Source of the DNA: an uncultured Granulicatella sp. | Lineage (GTDB): Bacteria; Bacillota; Bacilli; Lactobacillales; Aerococcaceae | Reading direction: 5' to 3' | NCBI GenBank assembly: GCA_934193545.1 | Contig: CAKPVL010000023.1 | Span: forward strand, 1 to 21,441 | Length of the DNA: 21,441 nt | Shown: positions 1 through 8,697 of the stretch, in pieces | How positions within the stretch are numbered: position 1 is the first letter of the stretch | Layout: each line of letters opens with the position of its first letter | Position numbers and translations under genes: made by a program | Notes under the pieces: model-generated | Seen by the model: the letters and a program-made list of their open reading frames with translations, nothing else | Databases searched by the model: none | What the model was told of the DNA's origin: nothing

Positions 1-32
1 AATGCGCCTCACTTTCTACAAATTCACACACT

Positions 33-60
33 ATTGTACCATAAAAAAGCCCTATCACAA
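33..60 (-). promoter_or_regulatory. Putative promoter reading out of the window's left edge
   Basis: On the minus strand a TACAAT -10 (33-38) carries an upstream TG (extended -10). A TTGTGA-like -35 (55-60) lies 16 bases away, overlapping the end of the DUF1697 gene. It would drive a minus-strand gene beyond position 1. The gene itself is not visible, so this is a motif-only call. Confidence 0.35.
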
Positions 61-606
61 AGGTTTCTCTGTCTGCAATATTTCTGCGATTTTATCAAAT
101 GTCATCCCATTTCGAATCGTAATCGTCTTATAAAATGGTTGCTTCAAAATTTTCTTATGGTAAGTCGTTTTTTGATACTCTGCCTCATCGATTTTCGCCC
201 AGAAGACTGCACATTTCCCGACATAGACTCTCTCGTTATAAAACTCAGACTCTTCTACAAATCGAACAACTTCATCAGTATCTGTCCCGTGTGAGAAAAA
301 TAAAATATCTTTTCTAGCAAACTCATCCTTCCACCATTCCGGAAGCCCCGCCATTTCTTCTAAGTATTCCTCTTTTGAAAGCAGCACAAACGGAATCGTA
401 AAGTCGTAATTCTCTTCTAGCATCTTTTCAACCTTCAAAACGATATTTCCTACACTCTCATCGCTTGCAAAAAACAAGTTTCCGCTATTAATGTACGAAT
501 CCACATCGCTGAACCCTTCACGTCTGAGCAATTCCTTCAGTTCACTCATCACGACTTTATTTTTGCCACCAACATTGATGCCTCTTAATAAAAGCACATA
601 CCGCAT
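55..606 (-). CDS. DUF1697 family protein
   Basis: This 183-residue cytoplasmic protein has the typical DUF1697 opening MRYVLLLRGINVGGKNKV, followed by a helix and SYINSGNLFF, the signature of the family. Family members are about 180 residues long, so it is full length. No biochemical function is established for the family and I propose none. I chose the ATG at 606 because the family begins there and because AGAGAGGTGAG sits at the right distance upstream. An ATG at 675 keeps the frame open but adds 23 unrelated residues and would place the likely promoter inside the gene. It is a single-gene unit with no obvious terminator after its stop. Confidence 0.85.
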   Translation of the reverse strand: MRYVLLLRGINVGGKNKVVMSELKELLRREGFSDVDSYINSGNLFFASDESVGNIVLKVEKMLEENYDFTIPFVLLSKEEYLEEMAGLPEWWKDEFARKDILFFSHGTDTDEVVRFVEESEFYNERVYVGKCAVFWAKIDEAEYQKTTYHKKILKQPFYKTITIRNGMTFDKIAEILQTEKPL

Positions 607-630
607 CCGACTCACCTCTCTTGTCGCCCC

Positions 631-660
631 ATTATAGCACACTCTCCACGAAACGCATTC
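631..660 (-). promoter_or_regulatory. Putative promoter of the DUF1697 gene
   Basis: The minus strand reads TGCTATAAT, a consensus -10 (631-636) with extended TG. There is no good -35. It lies about 25 bases upstream of the chosen ATG, which supports the shorter start. Confidence 0.5.
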
Positions 661-752
661 ACCCCACCCCTGCACCGGTCAGCCGTGAATGAGGAACACA
701 ATCTCAAGAACTCCTCTCAACTTCCCTCAGCTTTGTTGTGAGGAATCCTTCA

Positions 753-1001
753 GGAGGCTTTTAGGTGTATCCCTGTTTCATCAATTGCGACAGAAACAGC
801 GGTTTTGTTGAAAGATTAGTGAGAACATCCATTGAATGCGAATTAGAGACACTTACGAATCCATTCGTTAGTGTCTCTTTGAGGCTTCAAAGACGAGAGA
901 CCCTAGGCTCGAGTCGGTGGCTCACTAATTCTCTTTCAACAATTAAAACCGCTTGTTTCTAAAGCAATCCACGACCACACTCCATACACCTAAAAGCCTC
1001 C
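753..1001 (+). repeat. Palindromic structured element E1, 249 bp with 18-bp inverted ends
   Basis: The 516-base stretch 607-1122 has no credible gene. It holds this element. Its ends are a perfect 18-bp inverted repeat, GGAGGCTTTTAGGTGTAT (753-770) against 984-1001. Further inward, 792-798 pairs with 954-960, GCGGTTTT (799-806) with 945-952, GTTGAAAGA (807-815) with 932-940, and TTAGTGAG (816-823) with 921-928. Inside lie two hairpins. The first is a 15-pair stem, 845-859 with 864-878, with a 4-base loop and one T-T mismatch. The second is GAC-GAG(892-897)/CTC-GA-GTC(908-915) around the loop AGACCCTAGG. Both recur in E3 and the second also in E2. No transposase and no clear target duplication is seen. 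Confidence 0.85.
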
Positions 1002-1055
1002 CCCGAAGGGGCCTCCCTGCACCTACCCACTTTACAGCACATACTTTCTTTCCAC

Positions 1056-1086
1056 ACAAAAAGCCTGAGGAAAATTCCCCAGGCCT
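1056..1086 (-). terminator. Rho-independent terminator of the ugp-type operon
   Basis: On the minus strand a GC-rich stem (AAGGCCTGGGGAA pairing with TTCCTCAGGCTT, one mismatch) is followed by a run of T. It begins about 40 bases after the ugpB stop. Confidence 0.85.
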
Positions 1087-1122
1087 TCGTTGTGATTGTG
1101 TTGTGAATGAACTTATATGTGA

Positions 1123-2418
1123 TTATTGATTCCACGCTGCATCAAATTGTGCTTTAGAATCTGTAACTAATTGATCTACATTAGCATTTTCAGTCTTGAA
1201 GATTTTTTCTAAAATCGTACGAACTTCTGCGTATGCAGGGTCAGAGTTTTCAACTACAGGAATTGAGAATAAATTCTTAGTAGCTTCGCCTAAAATTGCA
1301 GGAACTTTAGAGTTTGATTTCTTGTATTCATCTTTTTCTAACACTGAAGCAACTGTTGGCATGTAACCAGTTTGTTGTGCCCAGTATAATTGAGATTCAG
1401 CTGAAGATAAGAATTTCAAGTATAAGAATGCTGCAGTACGTTGTTCTTCAGTTGTAGAACCTTCGAACATGTAAATGTCAGTACCTTGTTGTAAGTTGAA
1501 TTTCTCAGGACGAACTGCTACTCCGTATTCGAAACCAGCTTCTTTAGCGCCTTTAGCTACGAATGATTCACCAGCTGTTGAACCAACATACATAGCCACT
1601 TTTTTGTTTTGGAATGGTGCTGATAAGTATTTATCTGAACCAGCTACACGGAAGTATCCATCTTTAATTCCGTCTGCGTAGTATTTAACAACTTCTTTTG
1701 AAGCGTCACTTGCGAAGTCTAATTCTTTAGTGAAGTCAATGCCTTTGTTCTTCATACCAATTGCATAGTAGTTGTTTAATGAGTCGAAACCAGCACCAAC
1801 AACTTCGTGGTTAGATTTTTCGTAAATTGTTTTAGCTGCTTCTTTTAATTCATCTAAAGTAGTTGGAACTTTAACACCGTATTGTTTCAATAAATCTGCA
1901 TTGTAGAATAATACTTCTGTAGATTTGTTGAATGGGATACCGTATTGTACTCCTTTGATTTTAGCACCATCCATTAAGTCTGAACGGATTTCTTCACCTT
2001 TCTTGAATCCGATTGTTTCGTTTTCAATGTATGGTTTGAAGTCTACCAATGTATCTTGCTCAGCAGCATTGAATAACCAGTTAGGATATGCTTGAGTGAT
2101 TGTTGGTAAGTCTTTTGGTGAAGTTAAAGTTGAGTTAATTTTAGCTTGTAAATCTTTGTATGAAGATTGGTTTTGTAACTCTACTTTGATATTTGGGTTA
2201 GCTTTCATGAAGTCTTCTGTTAATTTTTGAAGAGCTTTTTCAAGCTGACCGTTCATAGCATGCCAGAAAGTGATTGTAGTTTCTGATTTAACCTCTGTTA
2301 CGATGTCTTTTTTAGTTTCAGCTTGTTGTGAGCTGTTTGATGAGTTAGCTCCACATGCTGTTAACGCTACAACTGATGCTGTTGCTAGTGTCGCTTTTAC
2401 TAAAGATTTGAATTTCAT
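1123..2418 (-). CDS. ugpB: Extracellular solute-binding lipoprotein, UgpB type
   Basis: This 431-residue protein starts with a lysine-rich lipoprotein signal peptide and a lipobox LTAC (19-22), so C22 would be lipidated and the protein anchored outside the membrane. The mature N-terminus ITFWHAMNGQLEKAL and the rest of the protein fit family 1 (MalE/UgpB) binding proteins, closest in style to the glycerol-3-phosphate group. It delivers solute to the UgpA/UgpE permease encoded just upstream. It is the last gene of the operon, 27 bases after the metallo-hydrolase, with its own strong AAAGGAGAAG site, and is followed by a terminator. The substrate is inferred from the family. A multiple-sugar or oligosaccharide ligand is a real alternative. 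Confidence 0.85.
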   Translation of the reverse strand: MKFKSLVKATLATASVVALTACGANSSNSSQQAETKKDIVTEVKSETTITFWHAMNGQLEKALQKLTEDFMKANPNIKVELQNQSSYKDLQAKINSTLTSPKDLPTITQAYPNWLFNAAEQDTLVDFKPYIENETIGFKKGEEIRSDLMDGAKIKGVQYGIPFNKSTEVLFYNADLLKQYGVKVPTTLDELKEAAKTIYEKSNHEVVGAGFDSLNNYYAIGMKNKGIDFTKELDFASDASKEVVKYYADGIKDGYFRVAGSDKYLSAPFQNKKVAMYVGSTAGESFVAKGAKEAGFEYGVAVRPEKFNLQQGTDIYMFEGSTTEEQRTAAFLYLKFLSSAESQLYWAQQTGYMPTVASVLEKDEYKKSNSKVPAILGEATKNLFSIPVVENSDPAYAEVRTILEKIFKTENANVDQLVTDSKAQFDAAWNQ

Positions 2419-2445
2419 TTTTCTTCTCCTTTTGTTATATAGTTT

Positions 2446-3738
2446 TTACAACACAATTTTTTCGCCGCGATACGGCAATATTCTGTCACCATACGGATTC
2501 ACCAGAAGTTCTGGTTTTAACGTATGAATTGGAACCAAACATTTAGGCTCGATCATCGCAATAATGCGGTCTAAGTCGTCCGGTTTTGCGTGACCTGAGC
2601 AAGCTAGGCGTACAAACTCAATGTGTTTTTCCGCCAATAAATCAAGAAACGGTTGATAGTTCGGATCAAAGTCCCCAAGAGGCTGCGCATCGCTATGGAT
2701 GTATAAGCTTCCTTCTTGCAAACGTTCGAAATGATCGACTGCTTGCCATAAGTACTTCGAAGTATCCTCTAACAACGTTTGATATGAAATTTCTAAAGTA
2801 GGATCAAGTTCGTCGAGCTTAGGAGCTCCTTCTCTATAGTAGTAATGAGCTTCTTTTTGGAAAACTTCTTTGAGAAGTGCCGCCATCGTTGCTTCTAAAA
2901 CAACAGTACGGCTTGTTCCTTCGACGATTTTTTCAAAACGACGGACATTTGCAGGATAGCCATTAAATGTGATTTGTCGATTTGGATTTTCTTGTTCGAG
3001 GCGAGCGATATGACGGATCACATCTTCCTCATTTTCAGGTTTAATTTCGTCTTCAACCTCTTTACGGTCTCCAAAGCTAATCGATACGCCTTCCATCATT
3101 AAAAGGTCGGTATGTTTTGCCTTCTTACAAAACTCGATTGTATCTTCGGCATTATGACCGTGAAGTCGTAAGTCCCCTGTATAAGTAATATGATGTCCAG
3201 GAGTTTTGATGATTAAAGCAGCAGCCCCATACGCATCATGATCGACACGCACGATTTCTACTTCGATTTCTCCAACCTTAATCACGTCTCCAGCATCTAA
3301 CCCAATCATGTCTCTTGTAAATGTATCGTCTTCAAACGGCGATGGTAGTAAGAACACGCCATTGCGGTTGAGCGAATTTACAATCATTTTTGTTTCCTTC
3401 AATGTATATAAAGGAATGTTTGGGTCTAAATAATTCAACATTCTTGTATGGTCCAAATGCGCATGAGAGATAAAGACCGCCGTGTTGGCATAGTCTTTAT
3501 CTTCATCCCCTTCATATTTGTAAGGGATACGTGCATCGTACATATTTTTCAAATGTGGAATCACTTTATGGTCAGTGAGTGTTTGCACCGATTCATCGGG
3601 CAGTTCTAATTCTGGTAAAAACTCAGTCCCGAAGTCAAAGAAGATATGACTATCTTTGTACGCTACTTCGATGACCGTTCCACCGATTGTCAAAATGCCG
3701 CTATGAAAGGTAATCGTTGTTTTATCCTTTGATACCAT
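2446..3738 (-). CDS. Metallo-beta-lactamase-fold hydrolase, beta-CASP/RNase J-like
   Basis: This 430-residue cytoplasmic protein has the metal motif HAHLDH (92-97), a further ligand H in VDHDAYG (about 167) and D in YTGDLRLHG (about 189). Near the C-terminus, SGHAKPDDLDRII (about 381-393) and VPIHT (about 402-406) match motifs B and C of the beta-CASP nucleases such as RNase J. It is about 120 residues shorter than RNase J. It is expected to hydrolyse a phosphodiester with two zinc ions, but the substrate is unknown. I chose the ATG at 3738, preceded by AGAGGGG. A TTG at 3747 abuts that site. The gene overlaps the end of ugpE by 17 bases, so it is translationally coupled to the transporter. 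That suggests it acts on the imported solute, in the position where E. coli has ugpQ. Confidence 0.8.
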   Translation of the reverse strand: MVSKDKTTITFHSGILTIGGTVIEVAYKDSHIFFDFGTEFLPELELPDESVQTLTDHKVIPHLKNMYDARIPYKYEGDEDKDYANTAVFISHAHLDHTRMLNYLDPNIPLYTLKETKMIVNSLNRNGVFLLPSPFEDDTFTRDMIGLDAGDVIKVGEIEVEIVRVDHDAYGAAALIIKTPGHHITYTGDLRLHGHNAEDTIEFCKKAKHTDLLMMEGVSISFGDRKEVEDEIKPENEEDVIRHIARLEQENPNRQITFNGYPANVRRFEKIVEGTSRTVVLEATMAALLKEVFQKEAHYYYREGAPKLDELDPTLEISYQTLLEDTSKYLWQAVDHFERLQEGSLYIHSDAQPLGDFDPNYQPFLDLLAEKHIEFVRLACSGHAKPDDLDRIIAMIEPKCLVPIHTLKPELLVNPYGDRILPYRGEKIVL

Positions 3739-4540
3739 TCTTCGCAACCCCTCTAATAATTTCTTTTCTGAATACGAAGTAAATTAACAGAATTGGGATA
3801 ACCGTTAAAGTTGCTGCGGCCATTTGTAAGTGAACATCACTTCCGGCTTCTGTCGTGAAGGCAGAAAGTCCGTTGTTTAATAGACGGAATTCTTTCGTGT
3901 TTGTAACCAATAATGGCCATAGGAATGAATTCCAGCTTTGGATGAATGTTAAAATCCCTACTGTTACTAACGCTGGTTTACACATTGGCACTAAAATACG
4001 CCAGATGTATTCTAAATCGCTCGCACCGTCGATTTTAGCCGCTTTGTAGAATGTGCTTGGGATTCCTTTTAAGTATCCGTTCAAGTAGTAAATATAGAAG
4101 ATACTTGTTAAGAACGGAATGATTAACGCTACATAAGTGTTTAATAACCCTAATTGAGCGATTGTTTGGTAGTTTGTAAAGATGATTGATTCGTAAGGAA
4201 CCATTAATAGTGAAACTAAAATCATCATTACGATATTTTTTCCTTTGAACTGTAAGCTTGTTACGGCAAAGGCTGCTAGTAATGAAGTAATCACTGTTGC
4301 CACTGTTGTAAATAGAGACACGAATAATGTGTTTCCGAAGTAACGTAAGAATGGCGCACGGCTAAATACTTCTAAGTAGTTACTAAATTTGAATGAACTT
4401 GGGATGAATGACGGTGGAATACTTGTTGCTTCCGCGTATGTCATTAACCCAGTCATTACCATGTAAATAAATGGGAATACAGTAATCAACGCTAAGAAAA
4501 TTAAAAGCGCGATTGAAAAACCGTTAAATACTTTTTTCAT
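3722..4540 (-). CDS. ugpE: ABC importer permease, UgpE/MalG type
   Basis: This 272-residue inner-membrane protein has about six membrane segments. The permease EAA loop, YKAAKIDGASDLEYIWRIL (about 165-183), is the site that docks on the ATPase. An aromatic-rich WNSFLWPLL segment after it is typical of carbohydrate-uptake CUT1 MalG/UgpE permeases. Length is normal for the family. It follows ugpA after four bases and overlaps the metallo-hydrolase gene at its 3' end. Assignment to glycerol-3-phosphate rather than sugar transport rests on the neighbours and is less sure than the permease call. Confidence 0.85.
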   Translation of the reverse strand: MKKVFNGFSIALLIFLALITVFPFIYMVMTGLMTYAEATSIPPSFIPSSFKFSNYLEVFSRAPFLRYFGNTLFVSLFTTVATVITSLLAAFAVTSLQFKGKNIVMMILVSLLMVPYESIIFTNYQTIAQLGLLNTYVALIIPFLTSIFYIYYLNGYLKGIPSTFYKAAKIDGASDLEYIWRILVPMCKPALVTVGILTFIQSWNSFLWPLLVTNTKEFRLLNNGLSAFTTEAGSDVHLQMAAATLTVIPILLIYFVFRKEIIRGVAKNGIKG

Positions 4541-4544
4541 CTTC

Positions 4545-5420
4545 TTATCCCTCCGCCTTTCTCAAGAATTTGTTTTGGAGGAATGTTGCAAAAAGAATGA
4601 TTGCAAACAAGATTACAGTTGCTGCCATGGCAACCCCTGGTCTTCCTGCCACATGGAACTTGTCGTAAATATAGTACACAGCTGTTGTTGCTGAGTTCGC
4701 TGGACCAGCAGTTCCGCCAAATAATGCGTACACTTGTGTATACACTTTGAATGCCCCGATTAAGTTAACCGTTGAAAGGAAGGCAATTGTTGGAACTAAT
4801 TGCGGGAATGTAATACGCCAGAAGATTTCACGGTCTGTCGCACCAAACATTTTCGCAATCTTGAAGTGCTCAGGATCAATATTACGTAATCCTGCTAAAA
4901 GGATAATAATATTGAACGCTAAACTTGTCCAAACCCCGAAGATAATCAGTGTTGGCATACTCATGTTTACGTTATCCAACCAGTTCACGGCTGGAATACC
5001 AATCAAGCCAAGGAAGAAGTTGATAATTCCGTAGTCCCCGTTAAAGAAGTAACGGAACACAATCCCGATAGCGATTGTACTTGTAACGTAAGGCATGAAG
5101 AAGATTGTTTCGAAGAAGCTTTTACGTTTAATCTTCTCGAAAATAATCCATGCAATGATGATTGAGATTAATAACGCTACTGGCACTACTGCGAATGCAT
5201 ACAATGCTGTGTTAAGTAACGCTTTATGGAATACAGGGTCTGCAATTACTTTTTGGTAGTTGTCTAAACCAGTGTATTGTAATTTTAATAGTGACCCTTT
5301 TTGGAAACTCATCCAGAACGAACGAAGTAATGGATAAATGTTAAAGAGAAGAATCACTCCTAAAGATGGGAGAAGGAATAACCAAGCTTTAGGTTGGTTC
5401 TCTGGGTTATATTTTCTCAT
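4545..5420 (-). CDS. ugpA: ABC importer permease, UgpA/MalF type
   Basis: This 291-residue permease has six predicted membrane segments. The N-terminal segment is WLFLLPSLGVILLFNIYPLL, and the EAA loop FKIAKMFGATDREIFWRIT lies at about 186-204. It lacks the extra periplasmic domain of enteric MalF, as is usual for the UgpA/MsmF group. It would form the heterodimeric channel with UgpE. Its ATG shares one base with the ugpC stop (TAATG), so the two are translationally coupled. Confidence 0.85.
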   Translation of the reverse strand: MRKYNPENQPKAWLFLLPSLGVILLFNIYPLLRSFWMSFQKGSLLKLQYTGLDNYQKVIADPVFHKALLNTALYAFAVVPVALLISIIIAWIIFEKIKRKSFFETIFFMPYVTSTIAIGIVFRYFFNGDYGIINFFLGLIGIPAVNWLDNVNMSMPTLIIFGVWTSLAFNIIILLAGLRNIDPEHFKIAKMFGATDREIFWRITFPQLVPTIAFLSTVNLIGAFKVYTQVYALFGGTAGPANSATTAVYYIYDKFHVAGRPGVAMAATVILFAIILFATFLQNKFLRKAEG

Positions 5421-6499
5421 TAGTAAACACGCGCTCCATCTTTATCGAATAAGAAGATTTTGTGTTTTAGTAATTGGAATGAAAGTGTGTCTCCTTCTTC
5501 AATCTTATGTTCCACACTTACAATTGATTTCAAGAATTGTTCGCCTAATGGGAAGTGAAGAATACGTTCACGTCCGATTAATTCAACGCCGCTAATTGTT
5601 GTTGAGAATAGCCCTTGTTCACCTTCAGCTACTGGAACCACGTCTTCAGGACGCATTCCTAAGTAGTAGTGACCATCTGCTAATTCTTGACGTTTGCGGT
5701 CTTGTGATAATTCAGAAGTTGGTAAGTTGAATGCTGGGTGAGTAATCACGCCGTCTTTAATTTCCACTTCTGTAATGTTGATGATTGGGTTACCGATGAA
5801 TTTCGCAACGAATAAGTTACTTGGTTCTAGGTATAAGTTTTGTGGGTCATCATGTTGTTGAATGTACCCTTCGTTTAAAAGAATGATTTTATCTGAGATT
5901 GATAAAGCTTCTTCTTGGTCGTGCGTTACGAAGATGGTTGTGATTCCTACTTCTTTTACAAGACGACGGATTTCTTCACGGATTTTCAAACGTAAACGAG
6001 CGTCCAAGTTACTTAATGGCTCATCTAGTAGAAGTACTTCAGGTTTTTGAACAAGCGCACGAGTAATCGCCACACGTTGTTGTTGTCCCCCTGATAAAGT
6101 ACCAGGTTTTTTACCTGCTAGCTCTTCAATGTTTGTTAATTGCATATATTCTTCTGCAATCTTTTGAGCTTCTTCTTTAGAGATTTTGTTTTTACCAACT
6201 GTTAGTGGGAACATGATGTTCTCTAACACTGTCATATGCGGATATAACGCATAGTTTTGGAATACGAATCCGATGTTACGGTCTTTAGGTTCTGTCGTAA
6301 CAACTGAATTTCCTTTAAATTGGATGTCTCCTCCTGTTGGTGTTAATAATCCTGCGATTAAATTTAAAATTGTTGATTTCCCACAACCACTAGGTCCTAG
6401 TAAACAAACTAAGTCCCCTTGTTCAATTGAGAAATTTACTGACTTTAATGCTTCAAAGCCGTTATCGAATACTTTGTTTAAGTCAATAACATCGATCAT
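5420..6499 (-). CDS. ugpC: ABC importer ATPase, UgpC/MsmK type
   Basis: This 359-residue nucleotide-binding subunit has Walker A GPSGCGKST (35-43), a Q-loop at Q81, signature LSGGQQQ (135-141), Walker B VLLLDEP (155-161) and the switch histidine in VTHDQEE (H193). About 120 residues beyond the ATPase core form the TOBE-type regulatory domain typical of sugar and glycerol-3-phosphate importers. It is the first gene of the five-gene operon. The ribosome site is CTGGAGG. ATPases of this group often serve several transporters in Lactobacillales, so it may energise others too. Confidence 0.88.
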   Translation of the reverse strand: MIDVIDLNKVFDNGFEALKSVNFSIEQGDLVCLLGPSGCGKSTILNLIAGLLTPTGGDIQFKGNSVVTTEPKDRNIGFVFQNYALYPHMTVLENIMFPLTVGKNKISKEEAQKIAEEYMQLTNIEELAGKKPGTLSGGQQQRVAITRALVQKPEVLLLDEPLSNLDARLRLKIREEIRRLVKEVGITTIFVTHDQEEALSISDKIILLNEGYIQQHDDPQNLYLEPSNLFVAKFIGNPIINITEVEIKDGVITHPAFNLPTSELSQDRKRQELADGHYYLGMRPEDVVPVAEGEQGLFSTTISGVELIGRERILHFPLGEQFLKSIVSVEHKIEEGDTLSFQLLKHKIFLFDKDGARVY

Positions 6500-6536
6500 G
6501 ACGAATCCTCCAGTTTCTTTTACTTCAATACATTCT

Positions 6537-6565
6537 ATTCTACCATGTTTTTTAGAAACTGAAAA
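6537..6565 (-). promoter_or_regulatory. Putative promoter of the ugp-type operon
   Basis: The minus strand carries an extended -10, TGGTAGAAT (hexamer 6537-6542), and a TTTTCA -35 (6560-6565) at 17 bases, 38 bases before ugpC. I could not see a convincing catabolite-response element. Confidence 0.55.
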
Positions 6566-6623
6566 CTGAAAAAGTAAAATTTATGAAAGCTTTTTATTGT
6601 AGACAGTTATCCCGTTTCTGAGC

Positions 6624-6654
6624 ACAAAAAAAGGACGAGAAAACCTCGCCCTTT
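6624..6654 (-). terminator. Terminator of the first BceAB-type pair
   Basis: On the minus strand AAGGGCGAG pairs with CTCGTCCTT around a short loop and is followed by a run of eight T. It lies about 80 bases after the permease stop. Confidence 0.85.
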
Positions 6655-6735
6655 TTACGATTTTTATAACGTGCACAAACCCCTTTAGAGTGCGGTTTTG
6701 TATCTAAAAACTTCATGGTTTGTGAACAAAATCTA

Positions 6736-8697
6736 TTAACGTTTAATAATTTTATAGTAACTACGAGACGTGATTTGGTACACGATGAGATACACCACAA
6801 CAAAGATAGCACCAATCACAATCGTTGCGTTCAGCGTTACGTTGCCGTCAACCCCGAAGAGCTGAATAATCTTACGATACATCTTGAAGGCAAATGCGGT
6901 ATGAATAAACGCCGTCACAAGCGGTAAGAAGAATACGATTAGCACTTGACGGTTGATGGATTTCTTGATGGTCTTTTGATCGATACCAAGTTTTTGTAGG
7001 ATGACGAAACGGTCACGGTCTTCGTACCCTTCAGAAATTTGTTTGTAGTAAATGACAAGGACTGCACCAATGAAGAACGCAACGGAAAGAAGTGCCCCTA
7101 CAAAGAGTAAACTACCCATAAATCCGTAGATGTCTTTGGCCGCATCCTCTCTACTTCCAACCGTGATGAATTCCTCATTACTTCCTTCAAGCACGTTAGC
7201 GTAGGCTTCAAACTCTTCTGTTTTAGCTGAAGTGTCTGTCGATGTATCCCACAATGCATAGTAGAACCCACGGCCAAGTTTACCGTCAATCATCTTCGTT
7301 GGATCCTTTACAACGGCTACATAAACATTATCTGCAACATATGGCAATTGTGGCAATTTTTCTTTAAAGTCGCCAGTATCCATCATCTCTTTGACTTGAA
7401 GCGTTAATTGTCCATTCACGCGGATAGCCGAAACATTTTTGTCTGCTCCTTTAACCAGTCCTAGAACGACTTCATTATCACCAGGCTGAAAATTCGTCCC
7501 AAAAATACGATTGTAATCATCCGCAGAGAGGAACGTAATGAACGCGGCTGGGCTATCTCCTGGATAGACTCCCTCGATGTCCACCCCGCCCTCCATACTT
7601 TTTGCGGCACGAAGCACGCTGAGGTAATTCATTTCATTGGTTACAGTGCCCTTCGATTGCGCCTTGATTTTACTAATTTGTTCTGAAAGTTGGCGAATCG
7701 TAGAGGTGTCTTCGACGAATGCCGTTGCCGAATAATCTGTTGGATAGCTTTTCTTCAATAAATCGGCTGTCCCTGTTTGCAAAGCGACCGTTGTGGCTAA
7801 TGTGACAAGTACCATCGTCGATAAAATACAAATACTTGCAAGGCCCGCCGCATTTTTACGCATACGGAATTTTAAATTAGAAATCGAAATAAAATTCGTT
7901 GGTTGGTAAAAGAGACGTTTGTTCTTTTGTAAAAGCGAAAGCAATGCAATCGAACCTGCGTCAAATAAAATATACGTTGCTAAAACAACTAATAGAACCG
8001 CTACGAAGAAAGAATATAGCGCTGCAACAGGTGCTTCAATCGTTTGCGACATATAATACGCGCCGCCGAGAAGCCCTGCACCAATGAGTGCGCGAAGAAG
8101 GATAAAGCGCCCCTTCGTTTCTCCTTTTTTCTTCTCAGAAAGCATTTCTAACGGACGGCTCATATACATCTTTGTCGCATTTAAGAAGAAGACAGCCCCG
8201 AAAATAAACGCCATCGAAATCAGTACAAAACCGACGCTACCGAGTTGCATCGAATACTCGATGCCGATTGGAATTCGAATGAGTTTCAATAAAACGGCAA
8301 ACGAGAAGCGATGGAACACGATTCCAAGCACAATCCCTAGCCCCACGCTGACCACTGAGAAAAGAAGTAATTCAATGAAACTTAACAACTGAATGTTTTT
8401 TCGGTCGAGCCCTAAGATACTATATAGGCCGTATTCTTTTAATCGATTTTTCGTCACGAAGGCATTCGCGTAAAGAATCGTTAAGAGTGCCACGAGCTGA
8501 ACCACGATAACCCCAAAGCCCAATGTTTGCGCAATGGCTCCCCCTCCACGAAGAGTGGAAAGCTCCGGCATCGCAGATAAGGCGTGCGTGATATAGAGAA
8601 TCATCGTCACCATAATGGTCGTCAGTGCATACGGCAAATATAATGAATGATTCTTTTTTAGATTCGACGTCGCCATCGAAAAAATGAGTTTAAACAT
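6736..8697 (-). CDS. BceB-type ABC permease, FtsX family (copy 1)
   Basis: This 653-residue membrane protein has an N-terminal TM, an FtsX-type membrane block, then a large extracellular domain of roughly 230 residues (about 300-530), then the last FtsX block. That is the layout of BceB/VraG permeases, which are about 650 residues long. These exporters release undecaprenyl-cycle targets from antimicrobial peptides such as bacitracin or nisin and can signal to a histidine kinase. The C-terminal 100 residues are almost identical to the second copy at 9625-11595, while the extracellular domain is strongly diverged, so ligand range probably differs. The start is the ATG at 8697, behind AGAGGTG. 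It overlaps the ATPase stop by 8 bases (ATGTTTAA). The GTG at 8706 lies inside the ribosome site. Confidence 0.85.
   Translation of the reverse strand: MFKLIFSMATSNLKKNHSLYLPYALTTIMVTMILYITHALSAMPELSTLRGGGAIAQTLGFGVIVVQLVALLTILYANAFVTKNRLKEYGLYSILGLDRKNIQLLSFIELLLFSVVSVGLGIVLGIVFHRFSFAVLLKLIRIPIGIEYSMQLGSVGFVLISMAFIFGAVFFLNATKMYMSRPLEMLSEKKKGETKGRFILLRALIGAGLLGGAYYMSQTIEAPVAALYSFFVAVLLVVLATYILFDAGSIALLSLLQKNKRLFYQPTNFISISNLKFRMRKNAAGLASICILSTMVLVTLATTVALQTGTADLLKKSYPTDYSATAFVEDTSTIRQLSEQISKIKAQSKGTVTNEMNYLSVLRAAKSMEGGVDIEGVYPGDSPAAFITFLSADDYNRIFGTNFQPGDNEVVLGLVKGADKNVSAIRVNGQLTLQVKEMMDTGDFKEKLPQLPYVADNVYVAVVKDPTKMIDGKLGRGFYYALWDTSTDTSAKTEEFEAYANVLEGSNEEFITVGSREDAAKDIYGFMGSLLFVGALLSVAFFIGAVLVIYYKQISEGYEDRDRFVILQKLGIDQKTIKKSINRQVLIVFFLPLVTAFIHTAFAFKMYRKIIQLFGVDGNVTLNATIVIGAIFVVVYLIVYQITSRSYYKIIKR

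Noticed and set aside
765..962. 65-codon open frame on the plus strand inside E1
   Set aside because: It begins at a non-ATG codon, has no ribosome site and lies wholly within the palindromic element, whose base pairing explains the sequence better.
3739..3747. TTG start adding three residues to the metallo-hydrolase
   Set aside because: It directly abuts the AGAGGGG site, leaving no room for initiation. The ATG at 3738 is well spaced.
6594..6815. 73-codon minus-strand frame after the first BceB gene
   Set aside because: It overlaps the permease end in another frame and runs through the terminator hairpin.
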